From: JAVBPP01 sp031549535
GTDB taxonomy: Bacteria > Bacillota > Clostridia > Oscillospirales > Acutalibacteraceae
Direction: 5' to 3'
Assembly (NCBI GenBank): GCA_031549535.1
Contig: JAVBPP010000125.1
Span: 1 to 31,828, forward strand
Length of the DNA stretch: 31,828 nt
The stretch's first letter is position 1. Each line of letters begins with the position of its first letter. Made by a program: the position numbers and the translations under genes. Positions 15,876 through 23,073 of this stretch are shown here, one piece after another. Below the pieces are notes generated by a model. The model saw only the letters and a list, made by a program, of their open reading frames with translations. It was not told the DNA's origin and ran no database searches.

Positions 15876-16852
15876 GCCTTGCCTTCCTCCTTTTTCCGCT
15901 TTTCCTTCACTGCGCCGAAAGGCCGCGGCAGGGTCAGGTTTTCAATGTGCGGGACGAGGATATTCATAATGATAATTGAAAAAGACACACCCTCCGGCAG
16001 GGAACCGAACAGGCGGATTAAGCAGGTGATTAAGCCACAGCCGATGCCGAAAATAATTTTACCCTTTTGGCTAATGGGGGAGGTGGAGTAATCTGTCGCC
16101 ATAAAAATGGCACCAAGCAACAGGCCGCCGGCCAGCAGCTGATAGGCCACCGCCTCAAAATCGCCGCGCTTCGCAATCAGCATCACCAGCGCCACCGTGC
16201 CAATAAAGCTCAGCGGAATGGCAAGGGTAATTACCCGGCGAAACAGCAGATATGCGCCGCCCAGCAGCAGTGCCAGTGCGCAGACTTCGCCCAGGCTGCC
16301 CATGCGCACACCCAAAAACATTTGTGTCAAGCTCGGCAATTGCTCCGCCCCGTTGCGCAAATCCATTAGGGGGGAAGCGCCGGTGAGGGCGTCTGTGTGC
16401 TCCAAAACGCGCGGCTGTGTCCAGGCGGACATGGCTGTGGGAAAGGAGGCTGTCAACACAATTCTGCCTGCAATGGCGGGGTTGATGAAGTTTTGCCCAA
16501 CGCCGCCGAACATCTGCTTGACGACCACGATTGCAACAAGGGAGCCGAACGCCGCCATCCACAGTGGGATAGAAACGGGCAGGTTAAACGCCAGAATCAG
16601 CCCGGTGACAACCGCGCTCAAATCCCCCAGCGTGTTGCTGCGTTTCATGATTTTTCTGGCCAGATATTCCGAGAGGATTGCCGTTCCGATTGTAACGGCG
16701 CAAATCGCCAGAACGCGCAGCCCAAAGATAATGGTGGAGGCAATCAGTGCAGGGATTAAAGAAAGCACCACGTCGAGCATGATGCCCGGGGTTGTGATGG
16801 TGGTGCGCACATGCGGAGAAGCCTTCACCGTTAAGTATTTTTCGCCTACCAA
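15872..16852 (-). CDS. rnfD: Rnf complex subunit D, membrane flavoprotein
   Basis: The protein has 326 residues. The start is TTG at 16852, behind GAGGAGGG at seven bases; no ATG or GTG is well placed. It is a multi-helix membrane protein of the NqrB/RnfD family with the conserved segment MFGGVGQNFINPAIAGR (114-130). The flavinylation box reads LTGASPL (156-162), so the FMN-accepting position would be Ser160 rather than the commoner threonine; serine is known to be tolerated by ApbE-type motifs. It overlaps rnfG by four bases. Confidence 0.94.
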   Translation of the reverse strand: MVGEKYLTVKASPHVRTTITTPGIMLDVVLSLIPALIASTIIFGLRVLAICAVTIGTAILSEYLARKIMKRSNTLGDLSAVVTGLILAFNLPVSIPLWMAAFGSLVAIVVVKQMFGGVGQNFINPAIAGRIVLTASFPTAMSAWTQPRVLEHTDALTGASPLMDLRNGAEQLPSLTQMFLGVRMGSLGEVCALALLLGGAYLLFRRVITLAIPLSFIGTVALVMLIAKRGDFEAVAYQLLAGGLLLGAIFMATDYSTSPISQKGKIIFGIGCGLITCLIRLFGSLPEGVSFSIIIMNILVPHIENLTLPRPFGAVKEKRKKEEGKA

Positions 16853-16864
16853 CTTATTCCCTCC

Positions 16865-18220
16865 TCACTTTTTCGCCTGCTGCGCTTCACGCACAACGGA
16901 TTTGGCCAGACGCATGTATTGCACCAGCGGCAGCCCCGCCGGGCAGGAATAGGCGCAGCTTCCGCACTCCATGCAAACCTCCACGCCGATGCGCTTTAGA
17001 TGCGCGGCATCTTGCGCTTTGGCAAAACGCTGGATGAGCGTGGGCTGCAGCTGCAGCGGGCAGGTTTGTGCGCAGCGCCCGCAGCGAATACAATCCCGCT
17101 CGCGTTTATTGTGCTGCGGATTTTTTGCCAGGGCAAGGATGGCGTTGTTCTGCTTGAGCGTCGGCAAATCCGTGCCCACGATGGTAAGACCCATCATGGG
17201 GCCGCCGGTAACGAGCATATCCGGCTCGTGGCGGAAGCCGCCGCAAAAATCAATGATAGTACCAATATTTGTGCCGATAGGTACACGGACGTTTTTCGGC
17301 TGTTCAATGGCGGAGCCGTCAACGGTCAGCGAGCGGCTCACCAGCGGTTTTCCTGTTTCCAGATAGCGCGCAAGGAAGGCGATGCTCCCCACGTTGACTA
17401 CCAGGCAGCCGACATCCCCCGGCAGTTTTCCGGGCGGAATTTTGCGCCCCGTGGCGGATTGCACAATCATCTTCTCCGCGCCCTGAGGGTATTTGGATTT
17501 TAGCTGCATGAGCTGCACAGAATCATCCAGGTTAAAGTGCTGCCTGCAGGTGTAGCGCAGCAGGCGGATGGCCTCCGGCTTGTTATCCTCCACGGCGATA
17601 ATCACGCGATTGATGCCGAGCATCTCCTTGAGCGTGACTACGCCGGAGATGATGTACCAGGCGTTATCCAGGCATTCCCGGTAGTCAACCGTGATATAGG
17701 GCTCGCACTCCGCCGCATTGACGATGAGCGTGTCAACGGCCTTACTGTCCGGCCAATTGAGCTTGGCATGGGTGGGAAAGCCCGCGCCGCCCAAGCCAAC
17801 CAGGCCGGAGGCACGAACCGCCGCCAGAAAATCCTGCTTATTTTCAATTTTTGGGACGTCCAGCCCCTCAAACATGCGCATTTCGCCGTCTGATTCAATG
17901 GTGACACTCTGAGAAATTACCCCGTTGGGCAGGGTCAGCTCCCCAATTCCGGAAACCTTGCCGGAAACCGAGGCGTGAATCGGCACGCTGATGAAGGCGT
18001 CCGAATCCCCGATAATTTGCCCGACAGCCACCGTTTCTCCAACCTTAACCGTAGGCTTGCAGGGCACGCCGATATGCTGCTGCATGGCCAATACCACGCG
18101 CTCCGGTGCAGGCATACGCTCCGGACGCATGGCCGCGGTGTTTTTGTAATGCGGTGCGGGGACGCCGCCGCGCACCTGCTTGATTGCCTTGAGCACGCCC
18201 CGTTCCTTACTAGCGCTCAA
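16865..18220 (-). CDS. rnfC: Rnf complex subunit C, NADH-binding peripheral subunit
   Basis: The protein has about 451 residues from TTG 18220, which lies just after the Gx gene stop (18228) behind AAGGAG. An alternative ATG at 18277 adds 19 residues but overlaps the Gx gene by 50 bases and has no ribosome binding site. Visible features are the GGVPAPHYKNT N-terminus, a GVVGLGGAGFPTH-like glycine-rich nucleotide site (reads GLVGLGGAGFPTHAKL), the NAAECEPYI segment, and two 4Fe-4S motifs, CIRCGRCAQTCP and CMECGSCAYSCP, near the C-terminus. RnfC binds NAD(H) and FMN on the cytoplasmic face. Confidence 0.94.
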   Translation of the reverse strand: MSASKERGVLKAIKQVRGGVPAPHYKNTAAMRPERMPAPERVVLAMQQHIGVPCKPTVKVGETVAVGQIIGDSDAFISVPIHASVSGKVSGIGELTLPNGVISQSVTIESDGEMRMFEGLDVPKIENKQDFLAAVRASGLVGLGGAGFPTHAKLNWPDSKAVDTLIVNAAECEPYITVDYRECLDNAWYIISGVVTLKEMLGINRVIIAVEDNKPEAIRLLRYTCRQHFNLDDSVQLMQLKSKYPQGAEKMIVQSATGRKIPPGKLPGDVGCLVVNVGSIAFLARYLETGKPLVSRSLTVDGSAIEQPKNVRVPIGTNIGTIIDFCGGFRHEPDMLVTGGPMMGLTIVGTDLPTLKQNNAILALAKNPQHNKRERDCIRCGRCAQTCPLQLQPTLIQRFAKAQDAAHLKRIGVEVCMECGSCAYSCPAGLPLVQYMRLAKSVVREAQQAKK

Positions 18221-18227
18221 ATCTAGG

Positions 18228-18809
18228 TCAACTCCTTGTTCCAATTCTATCTGTTTGTTTAGGGTTTTCTGTTTCATAATGTGGCGTTATCGCGTAGTGC
18301 CGCAGCAGCCGTTGCAGCGCAGGCAACAGAGCTTGAAAGGCAAACCCGGTGACAATCCCGCTGCCCAGGGAGAACAGCAGCAGCACGGGGGCGATTCGCC
18401 CAAGCTGCAGGCTGGAGCTGAGTAATATGGCCATACATAGCTGCCCCAGATTATGCAGCAGTGCCGCGGGCAGCGAAAGGCCGAGGGCGCTCACGTTGCC
18501 TTTTTTCAGCCGCAGCAGCAGGCCAAGTAAAGCCGTACTGCAAAGCCCACCTGTGAGGCTCAATAAAAACGCGGTGAGTCCGCGCGTTAAGCCCGCAAAC
18601 AGCGCCTTCAGCAGGGTGATGTACAAAGCCTGCGGAAAACCGAAGGCATAGGCTGTAAGCATGGTAATGATGTTGGAAAAGCCGGGCTTTGCCCCGGGCG
18701 GCAGAAAGGGAAAGGCGGGCAGCAGCCCCTCCAGGTAGGAGAGCGCCAGCGCCAGCGCACCGAGCATGCCAAGCAGCGAGAGCTGCCACAGGGGTTTTTG
18801 TTTTGCCAT
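18228..18809 (-). CDS. Gx transporter family membrane protein
   Basis: The protein has 193 residues, starting at ATG 18809, one base after the stop of the NusG-II gene. A start at 18830 (TTG) would overlap that gene. It has about five or six hydrophobic helices and the family segment PGAKPGFSNIITML, followed by a short basic tail. This family was long annotated as heptaprenyl diphosphate synthase component I and is now called the Gx transporter family. It often sits beside NusG-domain-II and ApbE/Rnf genes, and a role in quinone or flavin supply or in assembly of the flavinylated electron-transfer system has been suggested. Its substrate is not known. Confidence 0.85.
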   Translation of the reverse strand: MAKQKPLWQLSLLGMLGALALALSYLEGLLPAFPFLPPGAKPGFSNIITMLTAYAFGFPQALYITLLKALFAGLTRGLTAFLLSLTGGLCSTALLGLLLRLKKGNVSALGLSLPAALLHNLGQLCMAILLSSSLQLGRIAPVLLLFSLGSGIVTGFAFQALLPALQRLLRHYAITPHYETENPKQTDRIGTRS

Positions 18810-18810
18810 G

Positions 18811-19185
18811 TTAATATGTAATCGCGTCAAAGGGCGCGCTCCCTTTCCCCTGAATTACCAAAACCGCTTTGGCAGGCAGGCAGGCCGCCGTTTGCCCCGC
18901 GCGGAACAGTGCACCGCTCTTGACACAGATTTGATCCGGGCAGGCCGCATCGCAAAAGGAGATTTTGCCTTCCGCAATATGTACAGAAAGTGCCGGTGAA
19001 GTGCCAAGCGGAATGGTTTGCTCCGCCATGCCGTCTTGCAAGGCAACACGTAGCACTTCCTTACCGTCTACATAAACCAGTGCACTGCGGCCGGCCCCTG
19101 CAAACAGGGCGGGCAACGCAAGAAGCAGTGCCAGGCAGGCAACGGTGATGAGCAGAATAACATCTTTTTTATTTCCAAATTTCAT
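18811..19185 (-). CDS. NusG domain II-containing membrane-anchored protein
   Basis: The protein has 124 residues from ATG 19185, one base after the apbE stop; an upstream in-frame start at 19341 lies within apbE. One N-terminal membrane helix (about 9-29) is followed by a small beta domain with the family cysteines in FCDAACPDQICVKSG (Cys78, Cys82, Cys87) and a further Cys102. Despite its name the family is not a transcription factor; the domain sits outside the membrane and travels with Rnf, ApbE and Gx genes. The precise function is unknown. Confidence 0.88.
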   Translation of the reverse strand: MKFGNKKDVILLITVACLALLLALPALFAGAGRSALVYVDGKEVLRVALQDGMAEQTIPLGTSPALSVHIAEGKISFCDAACPDQICVKSGALFRAGQTAACLPAKAVLVIQGKGSAPFDAITY

Positions 19186-19186
19186 G

Positions 19187-20227
19187 CTAGTCGTCCAAGT
19201 GATAATTTGTATTGGTGAGCTGAAAGCGCAGGCCGGAGGGTGTATAACTGGCCGCGCGAATACTGCCGCGTTCAAATACAAAAACGGCGTCCGCCCCGTA
19301 TTCCTGCAAAAGAGGGAGCGCCCCATCATAGCCCAAAACAAAACAGGCGGTGGAAAGAATATCGCTGAGCACCCCGGCGTCCGGCCTCTCGGGCAGAATT
19401 ACAGTGACACTTGCCAACTCGCTTTCGGCGGGGGAACCTGTGGTTCCGTCCAGAATATGGTGATAGCGCTTGCCGCCTTCCATAAAAAAGCGCTCATAGC
19501 TGCCGGAGGTGGAAACGCAGGAGGCGCCAAGCGTCAATTCGCCGAGAAAATCTTCTGCCTGCCCTTTTGGGTCACGGATGCCGATGCGAAAGTCATCCTT
19601 CGCCCCATAGAGCAGAACGCTGCCGCCTACGCTTGCAACGGCCTCTTTGCAATCCGTCGAGGCAAGAAATGCCCGCAGCCTGTCACAGGCCGCGCCCTTG
19701 CCCAATGAACCCAAGTCCAGCATTCCGCCGGGGGCAACGGTGAGGGAGTTGCCTTCAACCGAAACATTGCGCGGCTGTTTGAGCAGCGCTGCAATGCGCT
19801 CCGGCGACGGTGCCTTAGGGTTTTGCGCGTTCACATTCCATAAATCGCTCAGCTTGCCCAGCGTAACGCTGTATTTCCCGTTACTGCGCTGTTCCACGGC
19901 GTTCCCCAGCGCTACCCAGTGAGCAATATCCGCCGAAACCGCGGTACGATGCCCTGCGGCATGGTTAGCCTTGTAAACATCTGCCTGCTCCCGAAAGCGG
20001 GAAAGCTCCGTGTTTTCTAACTTGTGCAGCATGCCCAGCGCAAGCTCCGCCGTTTGTGCGGCGTCCTTGCCGCGCACAGTGACATTCACCAGCGTATCCA
20101 TGATAAAATCGGTTTGCTGCACCTGCGGCGGAAAAAATTCCTCAAAAAAAAGCAAAGCGCAGGCGAGCAAAGCGGCAGACAGCGCAAGGGCTAAAAAAAA
20201 TAGAACCTTTTTTTGCCGGGCAGCCAA
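19187..20227 (-). CDS. apbE: FAD:protein FMN transferase
   Basis: The protein has about 346 residues from TTG 20227, which follows GGAGG at eight bases. A GTG at 20260 gives 357 residues but would lie almost at the predicted transcription start and has no ribosome binding site. A single N-terminal membrane helix or uncleaved signal precedes the ApbE domain: DFIMDTLVNVTV, the LDLGSLGKGAACD FAD-binding segment, SVGGSVLLYG, and the Mg-binding HHILDGTTGSPAES. ApbE transfers FMN from FAD to Thr or Ser of proteins such as RnfG and RnfD on the outer face of the membrane. It is the first gene of the rnf run. Confidence 0.93.
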   Translation of the reverse strand: MAARQKKVLFFLALALSAALLACALLFFEEFFPPQVQQTDFIMDTLVNVTVRGKDAAQTAELALGMLHKLENTELSRFREQADVYKANHAAGHRTAVSADIAHWVALGNAVEQRSNGKYSVTLGKLSDLWNVNAQNPKAPSPERIAALLKQPRNVSVEGNSLTVAPGGMLDLGSLGKGAACDRLRAFLASTDCKEAVASVGGSVLLYGAKDDFRIGIRDPKGQAEDFLGELTLGASCVSTSGSYERFFMEGGKRYHHILDGTTGSPAESELASVTVILPERPDAGVLSDILSTACFVLGYDGALPLLQEYGADAVFVFERGSIRAASYTPSGLRFQLTNTNYHLDD

Positions 20228-20267
20228 GCGCCACGCCTCCGTTTCTGTGAAATAGTACACAAGTTAC

Positions 20268-20296
20268 ATTGTATCGAATTTTTCGCAAAGATTCAA
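20268..20296 (-). promoter_or_regulatory. Promoter of the apbE-rnf operon
   Basis: On the minus strand, -35 TTGAAT (20296-20291) and -10 TACAAT (20273-20268) are spaced by exactly 17 bases. Transcription would start near 20261, which leaves about 34 bases before the TTG start at 20227. It is the only convincing promoter I see for the minus-strand genes down to GH97. Confidence 0.8.
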
Positions 20297-20305
20297 GCTT
20301 TTTCT

Positions 20306-20334
20306 TTGCAAAATCCTTTCTCTCGTGCTAAAAT
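20306..20334 (+). promoter_or_regulatory. Promoter of the DUF2804-GH5 pair
   Basis: -35 TTGCAA (20306-20311) and -10 TAAAAT (20329-20334) are spaced by 17 bases. The ATG at 20368 follows AAAGGGAGG. It is divergent from the apbE-rnf promoter, and the two -35 boxes are only nine bases apart, so a single bound regulator could affect both. Confidence 0.75.
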
Positions 20335-20367
20335 GAAACTGAAAAAAACAAAAAGGGAGGTTACCGT

Positions 20368-21393
20368 ATGCAACAACAACTGAAGGGCTCCGGGAAACTG
20401 CTGCGGGCGGATGGGTCGCTTGCGCAGGCGGGTTGGGCAAAGCAATTGGTGCTGGAGTACAGCGCCGCCGATGTCAGGGGGAAGAAGCTTCGGCTCAAGG
20501 AGTGGGATTATTACATTGTTCTGAACGCGCAGGGAAAATATGGCCTTGCCACCGTGGTTGCGGATAACCGTTACATGGGGCTTGTAACCTGTACCTTTTT
20601 CGACTATGAAAACGGCGTGAAACAAGATTTTATTGTGCCCAAGCTGTTCCCCATGGGCAAGCTCGGCATGCCGGGGGACAGCAGCAGCGGAGATGTCCGC
20701 TACCGCGACAGGCACTGTAGCCTATCTTACACCCTCAGCCCCGGCGGGCGGCATTTGCGCGGAACATACGAAAAAAGCCTCTTTCACGGGGCGGTGGAGT
20801 TTGATATCCGCCTCTCGCAGCCACCGATGGATACCATGGTGATTGCCACGCCCTGGGCGGAGGATAAGCGAGCGTTTTATTACAACCAAAAAATCAACTG
20901 CATGCCTGCGGAGGGCTATGTTAAGCTGGACGGCAAAACTTACGGCTTTGCACCGGAGCAGGACTTTGGCACCCTGGACTGGGGGCGCGGTGTGTGGACC
21001 TATGACAACACCTGGTATTGGGGCTCCGGCAACGGCTGGGTAGAGGGCAAGCCCTTTGGCTTCAATATCGGCTACGGCTTTGGCGATACGAGCGCGGCCA
21101 GCGAAAATATGCTGTTTTATGATGGCGTCTGCCACAAATTTGACCGCCTGCACTTTGAAATGCCGAAAGATTCCTATTTGAAACCCTGGAAGTTTATCAG
21201 CAACGACGGCCGTTTTGACATGGACTTCACCCCCGTTTATGATAACCGGACAGACATAAATGCTGTTATTCTGGCGCAGGACGCCCATCAGGTGTTCGGC
21301 AGAATCAACGGCAAAGCAGTGCTGGACGATGGACGCGCACTGGAAATCCGCGACTTGTTCTGCTTTGCGGAGCAGGTGCACAACCGTTATTAG
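20368..21393 (+). CDS. DUF2804 domain-containing protein
   Basis: The protein has 341 residues with a strong ribosome binding site (GGGAGG) before ATG 20368. The sequence is rich in Tyr, Trp, Gly and Asp and appears all-beta, with segments such as DFGTLDWGRGVWTY and NTWYWGSGNGW typical of DUF2804. No signal peptide or membrane helix is seen. The family function is unknown to me; the beta-rich fold and the aromatic clusters would suit binding of a lipid or other hydrophobic ligand, which is inference. It is followed after eight bases by the GH5 gene and shares its promoter, so the two products probably act on the same substrate. Confidence 0.85.
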   Translation: MQQQLKGSGKLLRADGSLAQAGWAKQLVLEYSAADVRGKKLRLKEWDYYIVLNAQGKYGLATVVADNRYMGLVTCTFFDYENGVKQDFIVPKLFPMGKLGMPGDSSSGDVRYRDRHCSLSYTLSPGGRHLRGTYEKSLFHGAVEFDIRLSQPPMDTMVIATPWAEDKRAFYYNQKINCMPAEGYVKLDGKTYGFAPEQDFGTLDWGRGVWTYDNTWYWGSGNGWVEGKPFGFNIGYGFGDTSAASENMLFYDGVCHKFDRLHFEMPKDSYLKPWKFISNDGRFDMDFTPVYDNRTDINAVILAQDAHQVFGRINGKAVLDDGRALEIRDLFCFAEQVHNRY

Positions 21394-21401
21394 GGGCTGT
21401 T

Positions 21402-22892
21402 ATGGAAAAGATTTTTGTGCAAGGCAAGAAGCTCATCGACGAATACGGGCGAGAGCGCATCTTTAACGGCATCAACGTCTGCGACAAGGGGCGGTTTGAC
21501 ACCGCTTTGGGCGGGCGCAGCTACCGCCATGAGTGGAACCGGGATTTGATTGAACCGTTTTATGCCTGCGGCTTTAATCTGATACGCCTGGGTGTCAACT
21601 GGGATGCATTGGAACCGGAGCGCGGACGGTATGATGAGACATACCTTGCCTTTTTGCGCGATGTGCTGAACCGCTGCGAACGGGCTGGGATTTATGTGTA
21701 TCTCGACATGCACCAGGATTTATACTCCGGCTTTGGGGACGGCAACGGGGACGGCGCACCCGCCTGGGCAACGCATTGCGCGCCCTATCGCTATAAAAAG
21801 GCAAAAGCAGTTTGGGCGGAGGGCTATTTTTGGGGTAAAGCGGTGCACCGGGCGTTTGACAATTTTTGGGGTAATTACAAGGGTGTGCAGGAGGATTATG
21901 CAGCCCTGTGGCAATACCTCGCGCGGGAGCTTGGCAGCCATCCCGCCGTGATGGGCTTTGACTTGATGAATGAGCCCTTCCCCGGCAAGAGCGGCGGCAA
22001 GGCGTTCCGCAAGCTGATTGGCGGACTGATTTCACTGACACTGTTCAGCCGGGAGATAAAAAGGCGCGAGCTGCTCTCCTGCCTGCTGCATAAGGAAAAG
22101 CGAACGCAGATTGCCAACCAATACACCGCTGCGCACTTAAGGCAGGTAACTTCCCGGGCAGACGAGCTGATTCGCCGCTTTGACACCGAACAATACAGCC
22201 CTTTTTTGAACAGGGTGGCTACCGCAATCCGTGCAGTTTGCGGCGATAAAATTTTGATTATGGAAAATTGCTACTACTCCAATCTGGGCATCCCCTGCAG
22301 CGCGCCCCCGATTACCGTGGACGGCAGGCGCGACGGGCAACTTTTGTTTGCGCCGCATGCCTATGACTTGGTTGCGGATACGCCCGCCTACCCCCAGGCG
22401 GGGACGGAGCGCATCCACGCCATTTTTGCGGAGCACAGGCGTACGCAGGAACGGCTGGGCGTTCCCGTCATCGTGGGTGAGTGGGGCGGCTTTATTTCCG
22501 GAGATGCCTGGCACTACCACGCGGAATATCTGCTGAAGCTGTTTGATTCCTGGCAGTGGAGCAATAGCTATTGGGCATATTTTGACGGCTTGCTGGAAAC
22601 CCAGCTGCTGCACCAGGTTCTCACCCGTCCCTACCCGCGCGCTGTAACGGGGGAGATACTGCATTATGAACACGACAGAGGGCAAAACAGCTTTACCCTG
22701 CGTTATAGGCAAACAAAACAATACGCAGCGCCGACAGAAATTTTTGCGCACCGGGCAATTGCCCGCGTGGAGACAGCTGGCAGCTATGAGATTTTGCCGC
22801 TGGGCACAGGCGCGGGGAGCGTGCTGCAGATTCAGACTTCGCCCGGCGAGCATGTGGTTCAGGTTTGGTTTGGCTGCAACAAAGAAATGTAA
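21402..22892 (+). CDS. GH5 endoglycoceramidase-like glycosidase, no signal peptide
   Basis: The protein has 496 residues; AGGGG precedes ATG 21402. The TIM barrel carries GH5 motifs: FNLIRLGVNWDALEP (58-72), DMHQDLYSG (102-110) followed by GDGAPAWAT, LMNEP with acid/base Glu191, HAYD at 319-322 and VGEWGG with nucleophile Glu360. A C-terminal beta-sandwich follows from about 410. The HQD, GAPxWAT and RAFDNFW segments match the endoglycoceramidase/glucosylceramidase branch of GH5, which cleaves the sugar-ceramide or steryl glucoside bond. Known bacterial endoglycoceramidases are secreted; this one has no signal peptide, more like the cytosolic fungal EGCrP enzymes. The substrate, perhaps a membrane glycolipid, is inferred. 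Confidence 0.8.
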   Translation: MEKIFVQGKKLIDEYGRERIFNGINVCDKGRFDTALGGRSYRHEWNRDLIEPFYACGFNLIRLGVNWDALEPERGRYDETYLAFLRDVLNRCERAGIYVYLDMHQDLYSGFGDGNGDGAPAWATHCAPYRYKKAKAVWAEGYFWGKAVHRAFDNFWGNYKGVQEDYAALWQYLARELGSHPAVMGFDLMNEPFPGKSGGKAFRKLIGGLISLTLFSREIKRRELLSCLLHKEKRTQIANQYTAAHLRQVTSRADELIRRFDTEQYSPFLNRVATAIRAVCGDKILIMENCYYSNLGIPCSAPPITVDGRRDGQLLFAPHAYDLVADTPAYPQAGTERIHAIFAEHRRTQERLGVPVIVGEWGGFISGDAWHYHAEYLLKLFDSWQWSNSYWAYFDGLLETQLLHQVLTRPYPRAVTGEILHYEHDRGQNSFTLRYRQTKQYAAPTEIFAHRAIARVETAGSYEILPLGTGAGSVLQIQTSPGEHVVQVWFGCNKEM

Positions 22893-22910
22893 CAGTCACA
22901 TACATGACAA

Positions 22911-22950
22911 ATCGCAAAGAGCCGCCGTGTAACCGGCGGCTCTTTGCGAT
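22911..22950 (+). terminator. Strong hairpin after the GH5 gene
   Basis: A perfect 17-base stem pairs 22911-22927 with 22934-22950 around a six-base loop, 18 bases after the GH5 stop. The plus-strand tail is not T-rich, so it may act as a terminator with help or as an mRNA 3-prime stabiliser. Confidence 0.65.
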
Positions 22951-22970
22951 ACAGCCCAAATTGGCTTGTT

Positions 22971-23073
22971 ATACCAATCACCTTTTAGAGTGCTTGCAAA
23001 ATTCGGTAACGAGCGTTTCATGTATGCGCTCTTGCCGAATTTTGCAGGAAGTATTCTTGATGGTGATTGGTAT
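22971..23073. repeat. Dispersed palindromic element, copy B
   Basis: Perfect 12-base terminal inverted repeats, ATACCAATCACC (22971-22982) and its complement (23062-23073), enclose an inner hairpin with arms 22996-23015 and 23027-23045. Bases 22982-23063 match copy A (7769-7850) at 66 of 82 positions. The element is non-coding. Its last base is also the first base of the complemented stop codon of the GH2 gene, so it sits exactly at that gene's end. Confidence 0.75.

Noticed and set aside
22911..23073. CRISPR-like or tRNA-like structure between the GH5 and lacZ genes
   Set aside because: There are no regularly spaced direct repeats and no cloverleaf or T-loop signature; the region is a simple hairpin followed by one palindromic element.
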